Source: Glaciimonas immobilis
GTDB taxonomy: Bacteria > Pseudomonadota > Gammaproteobacteria > Burkholderiales > Burkholderiaceae_D
Direction: 5' to 3'
Assembly (NCBI RefSeq): GCF_011947285.1
Contig: NZ_JAAOZT010000012.1
Location: 1-64,000, forward strand
Length of the DNA stretch: 64,000 bases
The notes under the pieces were generated by a model. That model did no database searches, was not told the DNA's origin, and was given only the letters and a program-made list of their open reading frames with translations. Each line of letters opens with the position of its first letter. Position 1 is the first letter of the stretch. The position numbers and the translations under genes are program-made. This document shows, piece after piece, positions 10,007-19,700 of the stretch.

Positions 10007-10885
10007 TTATCTCAACAAACCGGCATTGCGCGCCGCACTTTCAATCGAAGTATAGTTTTCCGCTTTGGTCGTGATAAACCGCGTGGTCCGCTGCAAATCG
10101 AGAATTTCTTTGTCTTGCGGATTATCTTTATTTAACGCCAAAAATGCGTCCGTGATCTTCTTGCGCAACACTGGATTCATATCCGAACGGACGCTCCAGT
10201 TATAGTCGTAATAACCCGGCGTGGTATAAAACACGCGCACGACTTTTGGATCAACCTTGCCTTCGGCAATCAGCTTTTCCCATACCGAGATATTCAAAGC
10301 ACCAGCGTCCACTTTGCCCCCTGTGACGGCAGCGACGGTGGCATCGTGCGCGCCCGAAAAGGCGATACGCTTCATGTCGACGTCAGGATTAACGTGTGCG
10401 GCCAGCAAATAAAAGCGTGGCATCAAATGGCCGGATGTGGAGGATTCAGAGCCGAAAGTGAAATTTTTACCTTTCAAATCCTCCAGTTTGTTGATCGATT
10501 TATTGGTTGTAACAAACACTGACTCAAATTTTTGATCTTCTTCGCGCTGAACAATAGGAATGACTTTGCCGCCGCTACGCGCATTTGCCTGTACGAAGGT
10601 AAAGCCCCCAAACCAAACCATGTCCAGCTTGTTGTTGATCAGGCCTTCGACCGACGCGGCATAGTCGGTCACGGGCGTGAACTCAATTTTCATGTTCAGC
10701 TTTTTCTCAAGATAAGCGCCTAGCGGCTTAAACTTGCGCTGCAACTCGGTCGGTGCCTCGTCCGGAATCGCCGATACGCGCAACACTTGCTGTGCGTACA
10801 CCAGACCGGTGGCGCTCAGCGAGAGTGCAGCCAACGCGGTTGCTAATAACGATTTCATACCGGACAGAGAATAAAGTCGAGTCAT
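10007..10885 (-). CDS. PhnD-like periplasmic binding protein, putative selenate/selenite type
   Basis: The substrate-binding component, 292 residues with a Sec signal peptide (hydrophobic stretch then VYAQQ). The PhnD-family core is clear: RVSAIPDEAPTE, LGAYLEKKLNMKIEFTPV, the DMVWFGGFTFVQA block, GKNFTFGSESSTSGHLMPRF and KVDAGALNISVWEK. The YYDYNWSVRSDM segment replaces the usual phosphonate-type ending. It sits directly behind selD and mnmH, a context in which PhnD relatives have been proposed to bind selenate or selenite. The specificity is therefore inferred. Start 10885 has AAGG about 9 nt upstream; an ATG at 10858 is possible. Confidence 0.85.
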   Translation of the reverse strand: MTRLYSLSGMKSLLATALAALSLSATGLVYAQQVLRVSAIPDEAPTELQRKFKPLGAYLEKKLNMKIEFTPVTDYAASVEGLINNKLDMVWFGGFTFVQANARSGGKVIPIVQREEDQKFESVFVTTNKSINKLEDLKGKNFTFGSESSTSGHLMPRFYLLAAHVNPDVDMKRIAFSGAHDATVAAVTGGKVDAGALNISVWEKLIAEGKVDPKVVRVFYTTPGYYDYNWSVRSDMNPVLRKKITDAFLALNKDNPQDKEILDLQRTTRFITTKAENYTSIESAARNAGLLR

Positions 10886-10988
10886 AATGCGGCCTTAGGC
10901 TGTAAAGTAATGTTTATATAAAACAGTGAAAACAATCAGGTATTTTATTCAGCAACTTTGCGAGGGTGCGCTGCACCGGGTGCCAAAG

Positions 10989-12101
10989 TCACGGCATTAC
11001 GTTTATACCGATAACGTTTGCTTGCGCGTCGTCCTTTTCACCCATTTCGCCCACCACTGCAGCAGCGGCAAAACCTTCGCGCTGGAATAGTGCCAACACT
11101 GCATCAACCGTATCAGGTGCGCAGGCAACCAATAATCCGCCGGATGTTTGCGGGTCCGACAATAGCGCTTTTTGCACCGCAGTGATGCCTTCAGTTAACG
11201 CCACTTCATGACCGTAGCCATCCCAGTTGCGTCCTGAAGCACCCGTGATATAACCTTGTTCAGCCAGACGCTGCACATCAGGCAGCAAAGGAATCTGTTG
11301 CATGTTCAGCGTTGCGGTCAGTTTGGCGGCACGCGCCAGTTCCAGCAAGTGTCCCAATAACCCAAACCCGGTGACATCGGTCAGCGCGTGAACGCCATCC
11401 AGCTCCGCCAGCAGTTTACCCGGCTTATTCAGTTTGGTGGTGTTCTCGATCAGCGCCGCGTAACCTTGAGCATCCAACGCGTCTTTTTTTAGGGCCGCTG
11501 ACAAGATCCCGACACCAATGGGTTTGCCCAGAATAATCTTGTCACCCGCCTTGGCCCCGGCATTGCGTTTAATTTTGGATGGGTGCACCAATCCCAGTAC
11601 CACCAGGCCATAAATCGGCTCTACCGAGTCAATCGTGTGGCCGCCAGCAATAGGGATGCCAGCCTCGGCACAAATCGACTCGCCGCCTTTAAGAATGCGC
11701 CCGATCACTTCTATCGGCAATTTATCAATCGGCATGCCGACCAATGCCAGCGCCATAATAGGCGTCCCGCCCATCGCATACACGTCGGAAATTGCATTAG
11801 TGGCCGCGATACGTCCAAAATCATAAGGATCATCCACGATCGGCATAAAAAAATCAGTGGTTGCAATCAACGCTTGCTGGTCGTTCAATTTGTAGACCGC
11901 AGCATCGTCGGCGGTTTCAATGCCGACCATTAACTCCTTCGGCACCGCAAACCCCGTAGAATTTTTCAAAATCTCCGCGAGTACGCCAGGTGCAATCTTG
12001 CACCCACAACCGCCGCCGTGGGAGAAAGAGGTCAACTTGACCGGCGACGTGGTCGTGGGTCCACTGCTCGGGGCGGCGCTATCAACAATTTGATCGGTCA
12101 T
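10989..12101 (-). CDS. selD: Selenide, water dikinase (selenophosphate synthetase)
   Basis: SelD makes selenophosphate from selenide and ATP, the selenium donor for MnmH and for selenocysteine. The 370-residue protein has the glycine-rich loop HGGGCGCKIAP, with catalytic Cys at about residue 32 and Lys at about 35; it is the cysteine form, with no in-frame TGA. Later blocks ATTDFFMPIVDDPYDFGRIAATNAISDVYAMGG and GGHTIDS are typical. A strong GGAGG lies 7 nt before the ATG. It is the second gene of a six-gene minus-strand operon, 69 bp after mnmH. Confidence 0.96.
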   Translation of the reverse strand: MTDQIVDSAAPSSGPTTTSPVKLTSFSHGGGCGCKIAPGVLAEILKNSTGFAVPKELMVGIETADDAAVYKLNDQQALIATTDFFMPIVDDPYDFGRIAATNAISDVYAMGGTPIMALALVGMPIDKLPIEVIGRILKGGESICAEAGIPIAGGHTIDSVEPIYGLVVLGLVHPSKIKRNAGAKAGDKIILGKPIGVGILSAALKKDALDAQGYAALIENTTKLNKPGKLLAELDGVHALTDVTGFGLLGHLLELARAAKLTATLNMQQIPLLPDVQRLAEQGYITGASGRNWDGYGHEVALTEGITAVQKALLSDPQTSGGLLVACAPDTVDAVLALFQREGFAAAAVVGEMGEKDDAQANVIGINVMP

Positions 12102-12170
12102 GTCAATCCTCCAATAAAGTAACTAAGTAAATATAGATGGATTTGCTGCAACGTGTCCGCAAAGGGATCG

Positions 12171-13232
12171 TCATACCGGACGATGCAACGCGCGCGCCGC
12201 TGCCTCAAACGCCTCATCGGAAATATCGGGTAACTCCAGCACTTGCGCATCACCGAATTGCGCGAAATTACGTTTGATCGACTGCAAGTAGGCCGGATCA
12301 TAGTGCTTAACCAATAACGCCTCAACCAATTCTTCCATATTGCCATCAAGCGCCATTTTTTGCCAACGCGCTATCGTATCCCGCCCGTGTAGCGCAGTCA
12401 GACAACTTAACTGCGTATTTAACAAAGCTGGGTCGGTGACAAAATGCAGATAGTCGTCCATCAGCAATTGAACCCGATCCGGCTGTGCCAGCGCAAGCGC
12501 AATGCAGGACGAACCGCGCATATTATTCATCAACGCGTCTGGAACCCGCAGATTGCCAACCTTTTTACTTTCCGACTCCGCAAAAACAGGATAGGCCGGA
12601 TCAAAATGTTGCAATAAGTGCCAAATACTACTCTCAAAAGCTTTTTGCGAGGGTTGTGATGTCGTCGGCAGGTTGCCGAGCACCGAACCACGATGTGCAG
12701 CTAATTGCTCCAGATCAAGTACCTGCGCGCCTTGCGACGCCAGCACCTGCAACAAACGGCTTTTCCCGCTGCCGGTGGGACCACACACCACGTTATAGGT
12801 AAAACGTGCCGCGTGCTCCGCCAGACTTGCGCTGACATGACGGCGGTACTCCTTATATCCGCCGTCCAACTGGACCACCGGCCAACCGATTTTTGCGAGA
12901 ATATGCGCCATCGCACCACTTCTGTTACCGCCACGCCAGCAATAAATCAACGGCTTCCAATCCTTGGGCTTATCAATAAATAACGTCTCAATGTGCGTAG
13001 CGATGTTGCGGGCAATCAATGCAGCACCTAATTTTTTGGCCTCAAAGACATTTACCTGCTTGTACATGGTACCCACTTGCACTCTTTCGGCATCAGTCAG
13101 CACCGGACAATTAACAGCGCCGGGAATGTGATCCTCGGCAAATTCGCCCGGGCTGCGGGCATCAATAATTGCATCGAAATCCTCCAGTTGCGGCAGGATA
13201 TCGGCAAAAGACAGTAGCGCTGGATACTTCAT
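12171..13232 (-). CDS. mnmH: tRNA 2-selenouridine synthase
   Basis: MnmH (SelU/YbbB) replaces sulfur by selenium at the wobble 2-thiouridine of Lys, Glu and Gln tRNAs using selenophosphate. The 353-residue protein has a rhodanese domain with the catalytic cysteine at about residue 98 (YCWRGGNRSG), then a P-loop domain (GPTGSGKS at about 151-158). Length and layout match the family. It heads the selenium operon. No selA or selB lies in the window, so the local selenium use visible here is tRNA modification. Its upstream region carries five copies of a 14-bp repeat. Confidence 0.95.
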   Translation of the reverse strand: MKYPALLSFADILPQLEDFDAIIDARSPGEFAEDHIPGAVNCPVLTDAERVQVGTMYKQVNVFEAKKLGAALIARNIATHIETLFIDKPKDWKPLIYCWRGGNRSGAMAHILAKIGWPVVQLDGGYKEYRRHVSASLAEHAARFTYNVVCGPTGSGKSRLLQVLASQGAQVLDLEQLAAHRGSVLGNLPTTSQPSQKAFESSIWHLLQHFDPAYPVFAESESKKVGNLRVPDALMNNMRGSSCIALALAQPDRVQLLMDDYLHFVTDPALLNTQLSCLTALHGRDTIARWQKMALDGNMEELVEALLVKHYDPAYLQSIKRNFAQFGDAQVLELPDISDEAFEAAARALHRPV

Positions 13233-13720
13233 GTTGCGGCTTTTTCGGAAAGCGAGGATCGGGAGTTAAAATTATCTGGCATGGCTTGGTGTGAGAACAA
13301 ATCGTCACTAAAAATAAATAAACTATTGCACAATTGCAACGACTAGCATGATTGTATTATGTAACAGCTTTATGTCCGCTGCGCAAAGCCTGCAGTATAT
13401 ATAAAATTAGTTGCATAAAATTAGTTGCATAAAATTAGTTGCATGAGATTAGTTGCATAGAATTAGTTGCCTGAACTTTACTGGCATAAACGCATGAGGC
13501 TCTCTGGTAGGAAGTGGTTTTCCAGTACAAGTCTATCAATGATCATTTGCGGGGAGGCATTAAATACTGAACTGGCAGACGACGTTGATTGTCTATAACT
13601 TGCCGAACGGCCAAAGAGCAAAGAGTCCGCTGGCCATATTAATGCAACGCACAGATTACCTAATAATAGATTGCGCAATTACCAACCAGTCTCAAAAATC
13701 ATCCCGAAAGCGACATCGCC
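13233..13720. other. Divergent intergenic region mnmH / DUF1439
   Basis: This 488-bp non-coding stretch should contain the promoter of the selenium operon (minus) and of the DUF1439 gene (plus). Apart from the 14-bp tandem array I see no confident promoter or operator. A short open frame on the minus strand at 13478-13678 has no recognisable features and is not called. Confidence 0.5.
13401..13470. repeat. Five tandem 14-bp repeats upstream of mnmH
   Basis: The unit ATAAAATTAGTTGC is repeated five times without a gap. Copies 1-3 are identical, copy 4 has two changes (ATGAGATTAGTTGC) and copy 5 one (ATAGAATTAGTTGC). The array lies 169 bp upstream of mnmH and 251 bp upstream of the divergent DUF1439 gene. 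No coding function is likely; it could be an expanded regulator site or a simple slippage array. Confidence 0.9.
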
Positions 13721-14314
13721 ATGCAATCAAGACGACGTAGACTGATTAAAGCCATGCTATCCACATGCCTTACCGGCGTGACGCTCATCAGTCTGACAGC
13801 CAGCAAAACCGCGGCGAGCGCGGGATATAACGTATGGACTAACGACTACACATTACCATTGCCGGTTTTACAACGGGCGATAGAACAGCAATTTCCTGCG
13901 ACCTTACAATACGCGCAGATATTTGAAATTTACTTGAGCCATCCACGTTTGGCGATGAATGTTGCCGAGAATCGCATCGTGACGGTCCTTAATTTAAAGG
14001 TTATCAGCAATCTTCTGCTGGCGACACCTATCACTGGCACGCTAACACTCAGCAGTCGCCTCAAATACGATCCGCCAACCCGCGCAATTCGACTGGACGC
14101 ACCGCGCGTAGATCGGGTGGACGTCGGCAGCGTCGGCGCACAATATTCGCAACAATTAAATGCCATCGGCGCAGTCGTGGCCGAGCAAGTGTTAAACAAT
14201 TATCCAATCTACACGTTCAAGCCCGACGAGTTGCGTTTAGGCCAAAAAACCTTTGAACCCGGAACCATCACCATGCAGGCAGACAGCATTGTAGTGCAGG
14301 TCAAAGAAACCTGA
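13721..14314 (+). CDS. DUF1439 (YceB-like) envelope protein
   Basis: The 197-residue protein has a basic N terminus and a hydrophobic signal segment ending near ASAGYNVW, so it is probably exported. The mature part matches the DUF1439 family: it opens with YNVWTNDYTLPLPVLQRAIE, continues with FPATLQYAQIF and beta-rich segments, and ends with a QADSIVVQV strand. Family function is unknown; E. coli YceB is a lipid-binding-like lipoprotein. No lipobox cysteine is visible here, so it may be periplasmic rather than a lipoprotein. It stands alone ahead of the FrnE gene. Confidence 0.8.
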   Translation: MQSRRRRLIKAMLSTCLTGVTLISLTASKTAASAGYNVWTNDYTLPLPVLQRAIEQQFPATLQYAQIFEIYLSHPRLAMNVAENRIVTVLNLKVISNLLLATPITGTLTLSSRLKYDPPTRAIRLDAPRVDRVDVGSVGAQYSQQLNAIGAVVAEQVLNNYPIYTFKPDELRLGQKTFEPGTITMQADSIVVQVKET

Positions 14315-14517
14315 GCGCTGCAACTTCAAGCGACATTTCAATCGGACCCATCTATTGCATTCCATAAAAATGGCACCCATATAAACTGGTAAAGAGGTAA
14401 AAGCGACGGTGGGGACGGCCAATCCGGACGGCCAGTTTGGACAGCCAACATGGCTAGCATCAATATTAGCGATCTACGCACCGCGCAAAACGACACCTAT
14501 AACTCAAGGAGCGCGAT

Positions 14518-15165
14518 ATGACAACACCAATGAAAATAGACTTTGTATCCGATGTTTCGTGCCCATGGTGCGTGATCGGATTGAATTCTCTGCAAGAAGC
14601 GCTGACCAGCATCGGGCCCGAGATCGCCGCCGAACTGCATTTTCAGCCTTTCGAGCTAAATCCGGACATGCCACCCGAAGGCCAGGACATAGGCGAGCAC
14701 CTATCCGAAAAATACGGTTCAACCCCGGAGCAACGGGAGCAAAGCGGCAATATGATCCGCGAGCGCGGGGCAAAAGGCGGCTTTGTCTTTAATATGGACA
14801 AGCGTAGTCGCATCTACAACACCTTCGATGCGCATCGTTTACTGCACTGGGCCGAGTTGGAAGGAAAGCAAATCGCCCTCAAGCGTGCGCTGTTTGATGC
14901 CTATTTTACCGAAGGAAAAAATCCGGGCGATCATCACGTCCTGATAGCGCTAGCGGAATCAGTGGGACTCGATAGCAATAAAGCCAGAGAAATTTTATCG
15001 TCCGATACGTTCGCGAAAGAAGTCCGGGCCCAGGAGCGCCGTTATCTCGACAGCGGGATCCACTCTGTACCGGCGGTGATTATCAATGACCGCTTCCTGA
15101 TTCAAGGCGGGCAGCCAACAGAAGAGTTTGAACGGGTGTTACGAGAAATCGCCGCTACCGTGTGA
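14518..15165 (+). CDS. FrnE-like DsbA-family oxidoreductase
   Basis: The 215-residue thioredoxin-fold protein of the DsbA/FrnE (2-hydroxychromene-2-carboxylate isomerase-like) branch has its CPWC active site at about residues 16-19 (DVSCPWCVIG). The helical insert with FELNPDMPPEGQDI and the cis-proline region HSVPAVIINDRFLIQGGQP are typical. No signal peptide is present, so it is cytosolic, unlike true DsbA. An AGGAG lies 7 nt upstream of the ATG. Probable role: disulfide or glutathione-linked redox chemistry. No partner gene lies beside it. Confidence 0.88.
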   Translation: MTTPMKIDFVSDVSCPWCVIGLNSLQEALTSIGPEIAAELHFQPFELNPDMPPEGQDIGEHLSEKYGSTPEQREQSGNMIRERGAKGGFVFNMDKRSRIYNTFDAHRLLHWAELEGKQIALKRALFDAYFTEGKNPGDHHVLIALAESVGLDSNKAREILSSDTFAKEVRAQERRYLDSGIHSVPAVIINDRFLIQGGQPTEEFERVLREIAATV

Positions 15166-15185
15166 TTTTTGGGCATGGCGGAAAT

Positions 15186-15338
15186 AGACTTGCTTGAGAA
15201 CCGGAGCGAGCGCCGTGAAGACAAGGCGCACGGAGCGCAGCAACCGGCATGTACTTTAGACCATGAGGATTGCGAGCACCGCAGAATTGAAATTCTGCGG
15301 CAGTATTCATGCCGCGCAGTAGGTTCTGAAGGAAGTCT
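15186..15338. repeat. 153-bp miniature inverted-repeat element
   Basis: The ends AGACTTGCTTGAGAACC (15186-15202) and GGTTCTGAAGGAAGTCT (15322-15338) are inverted repeats with two mismatches over 17 bp. Inside lies a perfect 10-bp stem, CCGCAGAATT/AATTCTGCGG (15279-15300). The element has no coding capacity. It fills the space between the convergent FrnE and outer-membrane efflux genes, and its right end reaches the efflux gene's stop codon. It looks like a dispersed intergenic repeat (MITE-like) that may also act as a transcript-end structure. Confidence 0.7.
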
Positions 15339-16753
15339 CATTGCCACCCGCCTCCCATTGCCCGATACAAAGTAACCCGGTTGACTTGTTCAATCAGTCG
15401 CAACGCAATCAGATCCAGCTGCGCGCTGTATAACGAACGCTGTGATACCAACGTATTCAGGTAGCTGTCAATGCCGTTGCGATAGCGTGCATCTGACAGT
15501 TGATAGCTTTTGGTGCTGGCATCGGTGAGCCGCTGTTGCGCTGCTAGTCGGCCTAGCAACGTGCCGCGTTCGGTCAGTGCATCATCGACATCCTTGAATG
15601 CCGCCTGAATAGTTTTTTCATAGTTAGCAACATCAATATCGCGCATAATTTCCGCAACCGCCAAGCTTGCTTTGTTACTGCCTGCATTGAAAATTGGCAA
15701 CGTGATCGCTGGCATAAACAACCAGCTACCGCTTCCGGCCGCAAACAATCCGGAAAGACTACTACTAATGGTGCCGCCTTGCGCGGTCAGTGAAATACTA
15801 GGAAAAAATGCCGCCCTTGCCGCGCCGATATTGGCGTTAGCGGCGATCAGCGTGTGTTCCGCCGCCAGCACATCTGGCCGACGCAGGAGAAGATTAGAGG
15901 GTAATTCTGCGGGCGAGGATAACAGCATCGTTGCGCTATCGGGAATAGTATCCGGTAATAACGTAGCCGACACCGATGCGCCGACCAGCAGGTTCAAACG
16001 GCTGGCATCCTGTGCGACCAAATTGATATAGGCCCACTCGGCAGCTAACGCGGCCTCTACGCTGGTATGCGCCTCTGCCAAATCCAGCCCTGAGCGCACC
16101 CCAATAGCGTGGCTGCCTTTGATTAACGCGTAGGAGCGCTGCTGATTTTTGAGCGTAGCACGGGTCAATGCCAACCGTTCATTATCGGCGGCGAGTGTTA
16201 ACCAGGCATTAGCTACTTCTGCCACCAAACTAATCTGCGTGCTGCGCCGGGTTTCGATATTGTACTGATAGGTTTCAAGCGCTGCCGTGCTTAAATTCTG
16301 CAGACGTCCGAAAAAATCCAACTCGTAACTACTGATACCTACATTAACATTATGTTCGCGTGCAATTGTAGGACTACCTTTGCGCGCAACAGTGCTACCG
16401 ACATTACTAGTCAACGCGGGATAGCGCTCAGCATCCTCAAGCTGATATTGGGCACGTGCTTTCTGGATGTTCAATGCCGCGATCCGCAGATCCCGATTAT
16501 TTTCTAACGCCAGCGCGAGCACTTCCTGCAAACGCTTATCCAGAAAGAATTGTTGCCACTCTACGCTGCTAGCCATATCTTGTAGCGCTGATTTCTGGCC
16601 GTCATCCACCAGAACGGCATGCGACCAGACAGGTGAAACCGGCGCAACTGGCTGCGCATAATCCGGGGCCAAATTGACGCAGGCTCCCAGAGACAATGCC
16701 AGCACGATGGGCAAGACCCTGAATGCGATTGGGGATGTGGGAGTGCTGGACAT
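15338..16753 (-). CDS. RND efflux outer-membrane lipoprotein (NodT/OprM family)
   Basis: The outer-membrane channel of a tripartite efflux system. The 471-residue protein has a lipoprotein signal (LALSLGACVNL) followed by APDYAQP, which opens this family. The two TolC-like repeats are visible: IAALNIQKARAQYQ..YPAL..NVG and the second with ANANIGAARAAFFPSISL; SYELDFFGRL and a long C-terminal helix end it. The ATG at 16753 overlaps the TGA of the pump gene by one base, which decides the start (a frame reading upstream to 16819 is not used). It is the last gene of the MFP-pump-channel operon. Confidence 0.93.
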   Translation of the reverse strand: MSSTPTSPIAFRVLPIVLALSLGACVNLAPDYAQPVAPVSPVWSHAVLVDDGQKSALQDMASSVEWQQFFLDKRLQEVLALALENNRDLRIAALNIQKARAQYQLEDAERYPALTSNVGSTVARKGSPTIAREHNVNVGISSYELDFFGRLQNLSTAALETYQYNIETRRSTQISLVAEVANAWLTLAADNERLALTRATLKNQQRSYALIKGSHAIGVRSGLDLAEAHTSVEAALAAEWAYINLVAQDASRLNLLVGASVSATLLPDTIPDSATMLLSSPAELPSNLLLRRPDVLAAEHTLIAANANIGAARAAFFPSISLTAQGGTISSSLSGLFAAGSGSWLFMPAITLPIFNAGSNKASLAVAEIMRDIDVANYEKTIQAAFKDVDDALTERGTLLGRLAAQQRLTDASTKSYQLSDARYRNGIDSYLNTLVSQRSLYSAQLDLIALRLIEQVNRVTLYRAMGGGWQ

Positions 16754-19700
16754 CAAATACCTTCCTGTTGCATTATGGATTCGGTTTCGTGCTGATTTGT
16801 GCGCCGCTTTTGGTTCCAACCCGCGTATTGATGAGCGGCTTTACTAATCAGAAAATAAAACAGTGGAACGAAGAAAATACCAAAGATAGTTGCGGCAATC
16901 ATGCCACCCAACACGCCCGTGCCAATTGCACGACGACTGGCAGAACCGGCACCACTGGCAATTGCTAGCGGCAGTACGCCAAACATAAAGGCTAAGGATG
17001 TCATTAAAATTGGACGCAAACGCAAATACACCGCCTCCAGCGTCGCTTCTAATAAAGACTTACCGGCTTCATGTAATTGCTTGGCAAACTCAACAATCAA
17101 AATCGCATTCTTAGCGGACAAGCCCACCGTTGTCAGTAAGCCCACCTGAAAATACACATCATTGGACAGGCCCAGAAATCCAGTGAACCATACCGTGCCC
17201 GCCACGCCTAACGGCACCACCATAATCACCGCAAACGGTACGGTCCAGCTTTCATATAGCGCCGCTAAACAAAGGAAGACAAACAAGATCGACAGTGCGT
17301 ACAACAACGGGGCCTGTGCGCCCGACATTCGCTCTTGATAAGATGCGCCGGTCCACTCGATGGAAATGCCGGCTGGCATTTTCTTCATGATATTGTCGAC
17401 TTCCTGCATCGCTGCGCCGGAACTGACACCCTCCGCAGGCTGACCGATGATTTCAAATGATGACACGCCGTTATAGCGTTCCAATAACGATGGACCATGG
17501 GTCCAGCGACTGCTGGCAAATGACGAAAACGGCACCATCTGACCCATCGCATTACGCACATACCAATGACTCAGGTCAGCTGGTTGCATACGGAATGGCG
17601 CGTCGCCTTGCACATACACGCGCTTGACGCGACCGTTATTAAGAAAGTCATTAACGTAAGTCCCGCCCATCGCGGTCGATAGCGTGCTGTTAATATCGTC
17701 GACGTTGAGATTCAATGCATTGGCTTTACTATCGTCGATATCGATCCGAAATTGTGGCGTATCGTCCAACCCGTTGGTACGAACACCGGTAATTTGATTG
17801 CTGGTTTGGGCCATGCTAATGAATTGATTGCGCGCCGCTATCAACGCATCATGGCCGACGCCGCCCACATCTTTTAATACAAAATTGAAACCGGAACTTT
17901 GCCCTAACCCACGCACAGCAGCCGGTGACACGACAAAAATGTTCGCTTCACGGATTTTTTTCAAATCGATATTAGCGCGCTCAGCAATCGCCGCCGCGCT
18001 GCGCGAAGTGGCGGTGCGTTTGTCCCAGTCTTGCAGTTTGATAAAAGCGCGGGCGCTATTTTGGCTATTACCACCGGATCCGGCACCGTTGATGGTCAAT
18101 AGCGATTCAATTACTTCCGGCTGTTTAAGAAAATACTGTTGCACGGTGCGCATGACAGCGGCAGTCTGCTGGTCCGTAGCGCCAACCGGCAGCTTTATCT
18201 GCGCCATCAATACACCTTGATCTTCGTTGGGTAAAAATGAAGTAGGCAAACGCAGAAAGCACACCGCCATGACACCGACGATCAGAATATATAACAATAA
18301 ACTGCGACGACCGCGTGACAAGAAACCGGCTACACCGGATTGATAGCGCCTGGCATTGCGTTCAAAAAAGCGATTGAACCAACCAAAGAAACCGCGCTGG
18401 CGCTCCTGATCTGTTGTTGGTGTATGCGGTTTCAGCAAAGTGGCACACAACGCTGGCGTCAACGTCAATGCGACCAGCACGGACAAACCCATCGCAGAAA
18501 TAATCGTGATCGAAAATTGACGGTAAATAACGCCTGTAGAACCGCTAAAGAAAGCCATCGGAATAAATACCCCGGATAAAACAATCGCAATCCCTACCAG
18601 CGCACCAGTGATTTCGGTCATCGATTTGCGGGTCGCTTCACGTGGGCTAAGGTGCTCTTCCTGCATCAAGCGCTCGACGTTTTCCACCACCACAATCGCA
18701 TCGTCAACTAACAAGCCGATTGCCAGTACCAGGCCGAACATCGTCAGCGTGTTAATGGAATAACCAAACAACGACAAAATGCCGAAAGTACCAAGCAGCA
18801 CTACCGGCACCGTAACTGCCGGAATAAACGTTGCACGTATACTCTGCAAGAACAGATACATAATCAACACCACCAGAACGATCGCCTCCAGCAACGTCTT
18901 GATGACTTCCCTGATGGATACTTTGATAAAAGGCGTCGTATCGTAACTGATCGCGCTTTTAAGCTTCAAAGCAGCCGGAAAGTATGGCTCCAATTCCTTT
19001 ATCTTGGAAAGTACCGCCTCGGATGTCGCCACCGCATTTGCGCCTGAAGCCAGTTGTATCGCGATCGCTGCTGACGGCTTTCCATTTTGCTGGGAAGTGA
19101 TGTTATAGCTTTCACCCCCGAGTTCCACGCGTGCGACATCAGCAAGCGTTACCACCGCGCCGTCGCTGGCAGACTTCACTATCACCTGACGGAATTGTTC
19201 GACCGTACTCAGCTTGCTGCGTGCGGTGATGGTGGCGTTAAGTTCTTGTCCTGGTACCGCAGGCAAATTCCCCAACTGCCCTGCCGAGACTTCTGTGTTC
19301 TGCGCCCGCAAGGCGCTCGTAACGTCGGAAGGCATGAGTGCATATTTTTGCAGTTTGGCCGGATCCAGCCAAATCCGCATTGCATAGCTCGTGCCGTAGG
19401 TGGTGACATCGCCCACCCCTTCAACCCGACTGATCTGGTCTTCCAAGGTGCTGCGGATGTAATCCCCGATATCCATACCGCGTACTGTGGGATCATCTGA
19501 GACCAGCGATACAATCATTAAAATATCAGTCGATGACCGCGTCACCGTCACGCCAGTGTTTTGCACTGCTTGCGGCAAACGTGAACTGGCTTGCTGCAAT
19601 TTATTTTGTACCTGCATTTGCGCCACATCGGGATCGGTACCGGCTTTAAAGCTTAGCGAGATAGTGCTGGCGCCAGCCGAACTACTGGTCGCCGACATGT

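Noticed and set aside
7385-10885. Phosphonate degradation locus
   Set aside because: No C-P lyase, phosphonatase or phnX/phnW gene is present; the linked genes are selenium genes.
10989-12101. Possible selenocysteine-containing SelD
   Set aside because: The catalytic position is an ordinary cysteine codon in GGGCGCK; there is no in-frame TGA and no SECIS-like need.
13401-13470. CRISPR array
   Set aside because: Repeats are 14 bp head-to-tail with no spacers, and no cas genes are in the window.
13478-13678. 66-codon minus-strand open frame upstream of mnmH
   Set aside because: No ribosome site, no recognisable domain, and it lies in a control region with tandem repeats.
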